A program made the position numbers and the translations under genes. Shown in pieces: positions 1 through 5,889 of a DNA stretch of 8,103 nt. The notes below the pieces were generated by a model. It was not told where the DNA came from. It did not search any database and was given only the letters and a program-made list of their open reading frames with translations. The DNA comes from Nitrososphaerota archaeon. Its GTDB lineage: Archaea > Thermoproteota > Nitrososphaeria > Nitrososphaerales > CADDZS01. The stretch spans positions 1-8,103 of the forward strand of contig JAPCJV010000067.1 of the NCBI GenBank assembly GCA_027886785.1, given 5' to 3'. The first letter of the stretch is position 1. Each line of letters begins with the position of its first letter.

Positions 1-408
1 GGTCATGGCACTCGTAAGCTTCACGATTTCTTCCGCGCACTTTACGATAATCTGGGAGAACTTTTTCATAGTTTCATCGGGAGCAGATATTTTGTACAGA
101 TAGTAGCGATTTATGGTCGCCCAGATGAAATCCACTATGCTGTCGTAATCAGACGATAGCTTCAGGATGTCGTTGCTATCTATGGGAGTAACAAAAGATT
201 CGTTCAATCGATCGTAAATCGAGTGGACTAGCTGATCATTCTCGTGCTCAATCTGTCTTATCTCCTTGCGCGCTTCATCTACCGAGATCTCTTGAACGTC
301 AAACGCGGCGTTCAGCTTCTGGGACGCTCGAAGAATATTATCTGCCTGATGCGTGAACGATTCAAAGAAGGCCTTGTCCTGCGGAATCAGAATTTCTCTT
401 AATCCCAT
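1..408 (-). CDS. DUF47-family phosphate transport regulator (PhoU-like Pit accessory protein), C-terminus cut by window edge
   Basis: The first 136 residues of an intracellular all-helical protein are visible, starting at an ATG (406-408) and open to the left edge. The family (PhoU-like, DUF47) is about 200-220 residues, so roughly the C-terminal third is missing. The N-terminus MGLREILIPQDKAFFESF and the block RLNESFVTPIDSNDIL (residues 68-83), followed by DYDSIVDFI (88-96), match the family pattern of a DxL..SF.TPI..xDI signature and an acidic helix that binds metal in PhoU-like proteins. Family members usually sit next to a Pit-type phosphate permease and are thought to control its activity; such a gene would lie downstream, outside the window. 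The gene is divergent from the small gene at 573. No strong Shine-Dalgarno sequence is present; a TATA-like box about 33 bases upstream suggests a very short leader. Identity is seen in sequence motifs; the regulatory role is family knowledge. Confidence 0.9.
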   Translation of the reverse strand, partial: MGLREILIPQDKAFFESFTHQADNILRASQKLNAAFDVQEISVDEARKEIRQIEHENDQLVHSIYDRLNESFVTPIDSNDILKLSSDYDSIVDFIWATINRYYLYKISAPDETMKKFSQIIVKCAEEIVKLTSAMT

Positions 409-427
409 ATTTTTTCACGTCAGAAAC

Positions 428-461
428 GCAACAATTTGATATTTTGTTATTCTATTGTTGC
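428..461. repeat. 8-bp inverted repeat flanking the DUF47 TATA box (possible operator)
   Basis: GCAACAAT at 428-435 is the exact reverse complement of ATTGTTGC at 454-461, with an 18-base spacer. The arm centres are 26 bases apart, about two and a half helical turns. The putative TATA box lies inside, so a dimeric regulator bound here would cover the promoter. The repeat is visible; operator function is inferred from position. Confidence 0.45.
438..445 (-). promoter_or_regulatory. Putative TATA box of the DUF47 gene
   Basis: On the minus strand this reads AAAATATC, centred about 33 bases upstream of the ATG at 408. With the usual archaeal spacing of about 25 bases to the transcription start, it predicts a leader of under 10 bases. 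It lies between the two arms of a perfect 8-base inverted repeat (428-435 and 454-461). Assigned by position and AT-richness only. Confidence 0.35.
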
Positions 462-502
462 AGCTCCAGAAACACTTAACCCAATATTTTCTTATCCCTA
501 CC

Positions 503-537
503 ATCAATAGTATCAATATGCCTATTGATAATATTGA
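503..537. repeat. Cluster of ATCAATA half-sites (inverted repeat) before the gene at 573
   Basis: TATCAATA at 511-518 and TATTGATA at 523-530 form a perfect 8-bp inverted repeat with a 4-base loop (TGCC). A further copy ATCAATA lies at 503-509, so ATCAATAG (503-510) also pairs with CTATTGAT (522-529), and an ATATTGA copy follows at 531-537. Four copies of one half-site in 35 bases suggest a multimeric operator or an overlapping promoter. It sits 36 bases before the small gene's ATG and about 95 bases upstream of the divergent DUF47 start. Confidence 0.45.
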
Positions 538-572
538 ACTAAGAATAGTCGGAGAGATGGATTAGCACACAG

Positions 573-863
573 ATGAATTCTAAGAAAAAATGGGTCGCGA
601 GCTTTGAAAGGCTGCTAGATGACCACGAAAAGAATCGCCTTTCCGATTACGAAAGAGAATTTTCAAACTGGGTTAAAAATTCGTTGCCAAAGTTTGACGA
701 ATATGAAAATATCCAACTCCTCAGCTTTCAGCGGTCAAATCGAATTCTGGCCGCGGATGTAGAGTTTGATCATTCCGAACCGCTGTATCCAGCTCTCGTT
801 CCCACTTTGGAAAATTGGGTAGTTGTACAGGTGAAGCTGCTTAGAAATGCGACGAAATTCTGA
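573..863 (+). CDS. Small uncharacterised charged protein (96 aa)
   Basis: I do not recognise this protein. It has no signal peptide and no membrane segment. The N-terminal half is strongly charged (MNSKKKWVASFERLLDDHEK, then NRLSDYEREFSNWVKNSLPKF) and looks helical; the second half is more mixed, ending LENWVVVQVKLLRNATKF. No cysteine or histidine cluster or nucleotide-binding motif is visible. The ATG at 573 is the only credible start, since the same frame has a TAG at 546-548 and no other ATG. A GGAGAG run (551-556) is 16 bases upstream, rather far, and is immediately followed by a three-codon ATG-GAT-TAG mini-frame at 557-565. The half-site cluster at 503-537 may control it. It lies between the DUF47 protein and the phosphoesterase, but nothing shows a shared function. 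A real gene is likely but not certain. Confidence 0.6.
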   Translation: MNSKKKWVASFERLLDDHEKNRLSDYEREFSNWVKNSLPKFDEYENIQLLSFQRSNRILAADVEFDHSEPLYPALVPTLENWVVVQVKLLRNATKF

Positions 864-1092
864 TATGAAAATGATCCCCTTTTTTCGTTCTCTCCAAATC
901 TTTGTGAATAATAGAAGCGCGACAAGGTATCTCTCCTGATGATTTCAAGTTGAATTAACCTCTTCGTTTTCGCTTTTGCCATGCATCTATTTGCAATAGA
1001 CCGAAACTGAATTCCGTGGTTTTCTGCAACCGTTCAATACCGACGGTTTATGACAAGCCGATCTCGGAGGCAAAATTCGGGATAAAGATCAC
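864..1092. other. Intergenic region with T-run terminator and phosphoesterase promoter area
   Basis: This 229-base gap starts with CCCCTTTTTT (875-884), a T-run suited to archaeal termination of the small gene. Near its end, AACCGT (1028-1033) and ACGGTT (1043-1048) form a 6-bp inverted repeat, and GGTTTATG (1045-1052) is a TATA-like element about 45 bases before the TTG at 1093. GGAGG occurs at 1066-1070 but is over 20 bases from that start. No gene is supported here. Confidence 0.4.
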
Positions 1093-2031
1093 TTGAAAAC
1101 CACTCATGGTTCTGACTTTTTCGCTCTCGGCTCATTTCTAATCCTCGGATTATTGTTTTTGGGATTATTCGTCACACCCTCTTTTGCATCCATGCCTACA
1201 CCCAAAATTCAGCATGTCATAATAATAATGATGGAAAACGAGTCGTACCGTGCCATTTTTGGAACTCCAAATGGAACCTATGAGCAGCAACTCGCCCAAA
1301 AATATTCGTCCGCCGGAAACTATTACGCCATCACTTCTCAAGCTTCACTCCCCAATTATCTGGGAATCTTGGGAGGCTATTATTTTCATTTCAAGAACAC
1401 CAATAACGATCCGACGAAGACCAACGGAATTAATGCTTTCAACCTCGTGGATCTTTTGGAAGCAAAGGGTTTGACTTGGAAATCGTACAATCAGGACATC
1501 CCCAAGCCCTGCTATCAGAAAGACTTTGGACCGAGCAACTACACAGTGCATCACGATCCCTTCGTCTACTTTAACGACATAAGGCACAATGACAAAAAAT
1601 GCGACAACGTTGTCGGCTTTGACCAGCTCTTCACTGCTTTGAGGGAAAACAATCTTCCGAATTTCTCATTCATCGTTCCCAATGATTTCAACAACAGCCA
1701 TGACACAGGCCCCGCTTTCGGAGATCACTGGTTATCATCTTTCGTTCCGCTGATCATTCACTCTCCTTCCTTCAGCTCGACCGTCCTCTTCATAATATAC
1801 GACGAACCTTCAGGGAACAATCACCACGGATTCGGAACCGGTAAATACAGCGTCCATGGTGGAAGGGTTCCGCTTATCCTGGTTTCTCCGTTTGCGAATA
1901 TGGGATTTAGATCCCCAGATCTTTACAGCCCGTACAGTTTACTCGCAACGGTGGAAAAGATCTTTGGCCTTGGAACTCTTGGTCGCGGGGATGCAACAAC
2001 GACATCCATGAACGATCTATTCTCGAAATAG
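1093..2031 (+). CDS. Exported phosphoesterase / acid phosphatase-like protein (PF04185 family)
   Basis: A 312-residue predicted secreted metal-dependent phosphoesterase of the phospholipase C/acid phosphatase superfamily, acting outside the membrane to release phosphate from organic esters. The TTG start is preferred because it includes a complete signal peptide (hydrophobic residues about 9-32, likely cleavage near SFA-SM); a TGA at 1051-1053 closes the frame upstream. Family motifs appear in order: IIIMMENESYRAIFG (metal ligands E48, N49), SLPNYLGILGG (85-95, likely nucleophile S85), VPNDFNNSHD (195-204) and GDHWL (210-214), IIYDEPSG (234-241, ligands D237, E238), HGGRVPLILVSPFA (255-268) and the terminal YSLLATVEKIFGL (281-293). 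C140 and C170 could form a disulfide. Length is typical of compact archaeal and bacterial members. Exact substrate cannot be told. It lies near a DUF47 gene, suggesting a link to phosphate supply. Class assignment is strong; substrate is inference. Confidence 0.88.
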   Translation: MKTTHGSDFFALGSFLILGLLFLGLFVTPSFASMPTPKIQHVIIIMMENESYRAIFGTPNGTYEQQLAQKYSSAGNYYAITSQASLPNYLGILGGYYFHFKNTNNDPTKTNGINAFNLVDLLEAKGLTWKSYNQDIPKPCYQKDFGPSNYTVHHDPFVYFNDIRHNDKKCDNVVGFDQLFTALRENNLPNFSFIVPNDFNNSHDTGPAFGDHWLSSFVPLIIHSPSFSSTVLFIIYDEPSGNNHHGFGTGKYSVHGGRVPLILVSPFANMGFRSPDLYSPYSLLATVEKIFGLGTLGRGDATTTSMNDLFSK

Positions 2032-2056
2032 TTTCACAGAGTTACTCTTCGTCTGC

Positions 2057-2074
2057 CTTTTTTGGCTAAAAAAG
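2057..2074 (+). terminator. Possible terminator after the phosphoesterase gene
   Basis: CTTTTTT (2057-2063) and AAAAAAG (2068-2074) can form a 7-bp A/T stem with loop GGCT, 26 bases after the phosphoesterase stop. The T6 run itself fits archaeal termination. The stem is thermodynamically weak. Confidence 0.4.
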
Positions 2075-2166
2075 AGAGAGATTACTTTACGATGGGATCT
2101 GTCTTTAGAATCACGATGTATTTCCAAAGTAATTTGCTAAAATAATTGTAGTTCTAAATAATTCAT

Positions 2167-2252
2167 ATGGCCTCCAAAAAATCACCGTAAGCGTTGATGC
2201 CCAAATCGAGGAAAAGTTGGAGGTCGAAGAGCCTGTCAAGATATTTGGATAA
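2167..2252 (+). pseudogene. Possible frameshifted short gene remnant
   Basis: An ATG at 2167 opens MASKK and reaches TAA at 2188 after a run of six A (2176-2181). Adding one A to that run would continue into a protein-like frame, ITVSVDAQIEEKLEVEEP followed by VKIFG, ending at TAA 2250-2252. The result would be a 28-residue acidic peptide. The continuous sense of the joined frame suggests either loss of one A in a homopolymer, a sequencing or assembly error, or a fragment of an older gene. No family recognised, and chance cannot be excluded for so short a stretch. Confidence 0.25.
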
Positions 2253-2375
2253 ACCGCGGCATCATCCACAAACGAGATATGACCTAGTGGTATGCTTTTG
2301 GAAGCAATGCCCTAACTGAAATATCCGATGATAGGAATTATGCTTTACAGCATTTGCCATTCTCGCCGCATAATG

Positions 2376-3059
2376 CTAGGTCACGATGTTACCGGAGTTT
2401 CCGCTAGAGGTGGCGGAAAAAGTCTGTCCGTTGCAGTAGTACATCCAAGAGGAGGCGTAATTTGTGAAGTCCGAGATTCCCGAGAAGAACATCGGCAAGA
2501 CACTGACCGGTGCGCCATCGCCCGTTTGTCCGTTGCCGTTGCCATAAGTACCTAGAAGAATGTCGGATACTGTTCCTCCAAAGTTGAAGGTACCGAGGAA
2601 CCCCGTCTTGCTTGTAAAAGAAGTCGCACCGAATACCGATTTATAATTAGCGAGAAATATGCCCGAGGCCGTCTTAGATTCGGTCGTGGTTTGACTATTG
2701 GGACTTATCGCTCCCGCAAAGGTCGTAAAAATCCCCAGGGCTGCTACGGTCGAAAAGAAAGTTCCATCAGGCTGCTGCCACACTTGTACATGCTGAACAT
2801 AGCTGTCTAGTGCCCAATAACCGTAGATTCCGCCATCTTCATCGTTTGTCACGGTGTATACAACGTTCAGCACCTTGACAGATCCTAGAGCCGGCCCAGG
2901 GGGCAAAAATTGTGATTGCCCTCTACCTGGACCTGGGCAACCACCGCCGGTGCACGTGGCCCATCCGGGCGCCGCGAGATACAGAGGCGAGGGCAATACC
3001 AACAGAGCTAAAAGTGTTGATATCAAAACAATTGTCCATTTTTGCGTTTTCATCAGCAT
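2376..3059 (-). CDS. Secreted uncharacterised protein (227 aa)
   Basis: I recognise no named family. The N-terminus is a clear export signal: KTQKW positive start, hydrophobic core about residues 9-30, with likely cleavage in LAAPGWA. A second ATG two codons in (3051-3053) is an equally good start. After the signal comes a Cys-Gly-Pro segment, CTGGGC at 36-41 and PGPGRGQ, then a Gly/Ser/Thr/Phe-rich beta-type domain: VYTVTNDEDGGIYGYWALD (68-85), VQVWQQPDGTFFSTV (91-105), FTTFAGAISPNSQ (111-123), GTFNFGGTVSDILLG (156-170). C209 is the only other cysteine. The repeated aromatic-Gly-Thr strands suggest an all-beta extracellular domain. No catalytic motif is obvious. The gene is divergent from the tandem Lrp-like regulator at 3184, a layout common for a regulator and its target. 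Coding status and export are well supported; function is unknown. Confidence 0.75.
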   Translation of the reverse strand: MLMKTQKWTIVLISTLLALLVLPSPLYLAAPGWATCTGGGCPGPGRGQSQFLPPGPALGSVKVLNVVYTVTNDEDGGIYGYWALDSYVQHVQVWQQPDGTFFSTVAALGIFTTFAGAISPNSQTTTESKTASGIFLANYKSVFGATSFTSKTGFLGTFNFGGTVSDILLGTYGNGNGQTGDGAPVSVLPMFFSGISDFTNYASSWMYYCNGQTFSATSSGNSGNIVT

Positions 3060-3097
3060 GCTTGAATCCCTTAATCGCTGGGTCAGACTCTATGTCG

Positions 3098-3110
3098 TAT
3101 TTTAATTTTG
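3098..3110 (-). promoter_or_regulatory. Putative TATA box of the secreted protein gene
   Basis: On the minus strand this reads CAAAATTAAAATA, centred about 45 bases upstream of the ATG at 3059, predicting a leader of about 20 bases. On the other side, GTTTAAGG near 3140-3147 is a candidate element for the divergent TTG-started regulator. Direct copies of CGCAAA at 3125-3130 and 3132-3137 lie between the two. Assigned by position and composition. Confidence 0.4.
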
Positions 3111-3183
3111 GTACAACGAGCCTACGCAAAGCGCAAAAAGTTTAAGGTAAGAATTGCTTTCTGCAGAATGATGCGCTGATTAT

Positions 3184-4152
3184 TTGGACTCGCTGGATAT
3201 CCGGATCTTGAGAGAGTTGTCTCAGGACGTGGCCCTGCTTCCGGGGAGACCCGGGATCAGAGTATCATATTGGGCTCTTTCAAGAACACTTTCCGTTTCT
3301 GAGGGAACGATACGAAATAGACTGCGCAAGATGCGCAGTTCAGGTCTAATCCTGGGTTCTCGAAAGTTTCCAAATCCCGCTCTTCTTGACTTGAGGTGGG
3401 CGGCGTATGGAATGGACGCATCGAATAATATTCCAAAGAGAGATGTGATCGACACCCTACGCCTGGTCGATGGGGTATTGGTGGTGCAAAATCACCATAG
3501 TAATTTTGTAGGAATCATTTTCGTCTACGAAGATCAAGACGCCCTAACTAGAATCTTGAAATTGTTTAGAGGCATTGCGGGGGCTTCAGGGGAAGGCATT
3601 TTGAGTCGAATATTTTTTCCGTCCACGGATTTCTTACCTACACTGCAGGACTGGCAACTGATTTATCACATCGCAAAAGAGGATCTCCGATCTTACAAGC
3701 AGCTTGCCCAGAAATTTGGGCTGCCACTTAGGACCTTGGAGTCCAAGCTATCCAAGATGGAAGAAACCAGAGCAATTTTTTCCTTTCCGCAAGTAAATAT
3801 CTCCGCAATGAGGGCAGGAGTGCCCGCAGATCTGATCGTGTTATTTGTTTCACCAGAAGTCCGATCCGAGTCGGAAAGCGAAATATTGTCGTTATTGAAT
3901 GACTATCTGTTTTATGTTGGGGCTACGTGGGTAGATCATGGATTGTATAGTCTCATTCTCCCGAATGCGCTCACTGCAAGCGACCTTAGAGAAAGGGTGA
4001 GAAAAGTTCAGGGAGTGAAGATGGCGAGAATCGAACTCGTGGATGAGCACCACGACCAGATAGAAGTTATGGCTAGTTATGTGCGGAGGAGGATTGCCCT
4101 GCTGGAAGCAACAACTCGACACCGTGGAAATGCGAGACTACACAAAGGTTAG
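3184..4152 (+). CDS. Tandem-domain Lrp/AsnC-like winged-helix transcriptional regulator (322 aa)
   Basis: A cytoplasmic DNA-binding protein about twice the usual Lrp length (near 150 aa). The N-terminal winged helix begins MDSLDIRILRELSQ and continues with YWALSRTLSVSEGTIRNRLR and KMRSSGLI (29-56); about five extra residues (LLPGRPG) lie between its first two helices. Residues 63-148 look like a first ligand-type alpha/beta domain (GVLVVQNHHSNFVGIIFVYE). A second helix-turn-helix follows (DWQLIYHIAKE at 156-166, LAQKFGLPLRTLESKLSKM at 174-192), then a second alpha/beta domain (PADLIVLFVSPE at 214-225, YVGATWVDHGLYSLILP at 244-260). The basic C-terminus (RRRIALL ... RHRGNARLHKG) may aid DNA binding. 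TTG at 3184 is chosen because it yields the canonical N-terminus and a TGA at 3169-3171 closes the frame just upstream. It is divergent from the secreted protein at 2376-3059 and convergent with the GH27 gene. Class is clear at fold level; ligand and targets are unknown. Confidence 0.78.
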   Translation: MDSLDIRILRELSQDVALLPGRPGIRVSYWALSRTLSVSEGTIRNRLRKMRSSGLILGSRKFPNPALLDLRWAAYGMDASNNIPKRDVIDTLRLVDGVLVVQNHHSNFVGIIFVYEDQDALTRILKLFRGIAGASGEGILSRIFFPSTDFLPTLQDWQLIYHIAKEDLRSYKQLAQKFGLPLRTLESKLSKMEETRAIFSFPQVNISAMRAGVPADLIVLFVSPEVRSESESEILSLLNDYLFYVGATWVDHGLYSLILPNALTASDLRERVRKVQGVKMARIELVDEHHDQIEVMASYVRRRIALLEATTRHRGNARLHKG

Positions 4153-4350
4153 CAATTTTTTCTTTTCATTTATCCTAACCGAAGCACTACCTAGTGCCCA
4201 AAGGAATTTCCTTCTGATTACGTTGCAATCGATGAACAAACTTCCAGCTTTTGGGGTTGGGGCGGCGAGTACCTAGGTTGCCGCGATTTTTCTTTGTCCC
4301 AAGGCCCTGGCTACGTGTATTATGTACGGAGTTCAAGCTGTGCGAAATAT
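4153..4350. other. Convergent intergenic region with T-rich tract and palindrome
   Basis: Immediately after the regulator stop there is a T-rich tract (4155-4171, TTTTTTCTTTTC) suited to archaeal termination. GCACTA (4184-4189) and TAGTGC (4192-4197) form a palindrome with a 2-base centre. A hairpin followed by T-run lies at 4262-4295. No gene is supported on either strand. Confidence 0.5.
4262..4295 (+). terminator. Hairpin plus T-run terminator downstream of the regulator
   Basis: GCGGCGA (4262-4268) pairs with TTGCCGC (4278-4284), including one G-T wobble. The 9-base loop contains the palindrome CCTAGG (4272-4277), and ATTTTTCTTT follows at 4286-4295. The T-run is only on the plus-strand side, so it would act on transcripts leaving the regulator, as a second barrier against reading into the GH27 gene antisense. 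Confidence 0.5.
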
Positions 4351-5889
4351 TCATCCACCATTGAGGGGAGTAACCCGATACAACGCTACTCCCTCTGAGG
4401 GAACGCTGGCGGTGATCACGCCCGCATGCGAGATCTTCCAGATCTGCCCCGTCCACAGGTTTTCCACCAAGTAACCGTACGGATCACTCGGGAGTCCCAT
4501 GGCGGACGCAGTGGTCGAGATCGTGTCATTTGGGGCATGCAAATCGGTACTCGTGTCAAACAGCCCCACGATCCCATCACCCCGAGGTTCCACTTTGGCA
4601 AAGACCTGCGCCGTCCCCGTTTTCAAGATCCGAGCCGCATCAATCGCATCTTGATCTACCTGGATAACCTGGCGGTTCAATAGGAGGCCGAGATCGGCCG
4701 GATGAAGACTGCTACTGGTGCCATACGCATTGGTCACTTTGCTCGTCAGATCTATGCCGAGAATCAGGGGCGACGAGCCTAGCGCCCACAAGCTAAGTTG
4801 GCTTTGCTCCCCGGCAAAAGACATTCCAGCATTAGCCGGACCATTTCCCACCTCAATCGAGTCGTAATCGTTGAACCCACCAGGGCCGCCGAAGGGCTGC
4901 CAGTTCGCGACGGCATCAAACCGATCACTCCAATGAGAATAGCTCGTCAGCGGGAAGACACTCAGACATCCTGTGAAGGGAGGGATGCTGCAGCTTGGGG
5001 CGCTCCCTTCATCCGGGCCATTAATTTCAATGTCGGGCTTGAACTCCCATTGGTTGGAATATTTCACAAGTTCCGGGGCGATTTTGATCGTGAAACTACC
5101 CTGGGTGGTATCCAGCACCATCGGGCGGCCGGAAAGCATGATCGCGATCGACCACGCCCTCACATCCGGAACATTGTGGTTCGTGATGCCGTCCAGCTTG
5201 ACGTAATCCACTCCCCAAGAAGCCAGCTCGTTAGCGATGGAGTTGACGTACGCCTGAGCGCCGGGTTTGCTGTAATTCAAATCGACCATTCCGCCGCAGT
5301 TGTAGTTGTTCTGCGAGACCTTGGTCGCGATCTCACCTGCGGTGTACTTTGTGCCCAAGACTTTGGTGTTCTCTGTTACAGCTTGCCCAGAAATCCCGGC
5401 CGTTTCATAAATTCCAAATTTCAATCCCAAGCCATGCACATAAGCGGCGAGAGCCTTGATGCCATTTTCTCGACCGACGCTGGGAAAATGCGTCGCGTTG
5501 ATTATCCAGCGGCTGTACTGGTCGACGTTAGGGCCCTGGGGCCCTGGGCACTGATACCAGCCGTCGTCGAGATTGATGTATTGATAGCCCGCCAACGCGA
5601 GGCCGCTGGAGATCAACGCCCGTGCCTCTCCCTCTACTTGGGAGGAATTCACTCCGTGCCTGAGGAAGCTCCAAGTACTCCAGCCCATCACCGGGGTCTG
5701 GTCGACAGTCAATTTGTGCGCAAAAAACGCCTGCGATGCGTTCATCGCGACGACTCCCTCCTGCTGGGCTATCACGCTGGCTGCCGCAGCTTGAAGTGAT
5801 CCTACGCCAGATAGAATGAAAGTAGTTACGATAACTACAACCAGAGCAATCTTAGAAAAAGCGACGGTTTGATTTTTGGTAAATTGCAT
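4351..5889 (-). CDS. Exported GH27 alpha-galactosidase-like glycoside hydrolase (512 aa)
   Basis: A predicted extracellular (beta/alpha)8-barrel enzyme releasing terminal alpha-galactose, or a related sugar used by GH27 relatives, from oligosaccharides. Signal peptide: KNQTVAFSK then a hydrophobic core at about 14-36 ending near AAAA. Family motifs in order: TPVMGWSTW (65-73), GYQYINLDDGWY (101-112), LGLKFGIYETAG (154-165), GVDYVKLDG (226-234, nucleophile D233), QWEFKPDIEI (280-289, likely acid/base D286), GGFNDYDSIEVGNG (337-350), EQSQLSLWALGSSPLILGID (361-380) and LLNRQVIQVDQDAI (403-416). A C-terminal beta-sandwich domain follows (about 420-509). Departures from the norm: WSTW for the usual WNSW and DDGW for DDCW, so the usual disulfide at that cysteine is absent. 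Base composition is markedly higher in GC than the neighbours, suggesting acquisition from bacteria. It stands alone, without a visible transporter or sugar-pathway partner. Family assignment is strong; precise substrate is open. Confidence 0.9.
   Translation of the reverse strand: MQFTKNQTVAFSKIALVVVIVTTFILSGVGSLQAAAASVIAQQEGVVAMNASQAFFAHKLTVDQTPVMGWSTWSFLRHGVNSSQVEGEARALISSGLALAGYQYINLDDGWYQCPGPQGPNVDQYSRWIINATHFPSVGRENGIKALAAYVHGLGLKFGIYETAGISGQAVTENTKVLGTKYTAGEIATKVSQNNYNCGGMVDLNYSKPGAQAYVNSIANELASWGVDYVKLDGITNHNVPDVRAWSIAIMLSGRPMVLDTTQGSFTIKIAPELVKYSNQWEFKPDIEINGPDEGSAPSCSIPPFTGCLSVFPLTSYSHWSDRFDAVANWQPFGGPGGFNDYDSIEVGNGPANAGMSFAGEQSQLSLWALGSSPLILGIDLTSKVTNAYGTSSSLHPADLGLLLNRQVIQVDQDAIDAARILKTGTAQVFAKVEPRGDGIVGLFDTSTDLHAPNDTISTTASAMGLPSDPYGYLVENLWTGQIWKISHAGVITASVPSEGVALYRVTPLNGG

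Larger units (their letters stand above)
2032..2375. other. Intergenic region between convergent genes, with a degraded ORF
   Basis: This 344-base gap separates the phosphoesterase (plus) from the secreted protein (minus). It holds the weak terminator at 2057-2074, the short broken ORF at 2167-2252, and an inverted repeat ATTATGC (2337-2343) / GCATAAT (2368-2374) just beyond the stop codon of the minus-strand gene. No intact gene of convincing quality was found on either strand. Confidence 0.5.

Noticed and set aside
770..982. Minus-strand frame of 70 codons starting MAKAKTKRL
   Set aside because: It runs antisense into the end of the small gene at 573-863, has no family signature, and the shared segment is better explained by the plus-strand frame.
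2337..2374. Inverted repeat ATTATGC/GCATAAT next to the stop of the secreted protein gene
   Set aside because: The 24-base loop and the lack of a following T-run on the minus strand make it a poor terminator; 7-bp dyads of this kind are common by chance.
2854..3145. Two overlapping plus-strand frames over the start of the secreted protein gene
   Set aside because: They are antisense to the signal peptide and Gly/Pro region and have no domain features; composition follows from the minus-strand gene.
5528..5550. Near-tandem GGGCCCTGG repeat inside the GH27 gene
   Set aside because: It simply encodes the Pro-Gly rich loop CPGPQGP in a GC-rich gene and is too short to indicate a mobile or regulatory element.
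4798..5799. Long plus-strand open frame (333 codons) antisense to the GH27 gene
   Set aside because: It lies wholly inside the GH27 gene, whose conserved family motifs run on the minus strand. Its translation is rich in Arg, His and Val with no recognisable domain, as expected for a shadow frame in GC-rich coding DNA.
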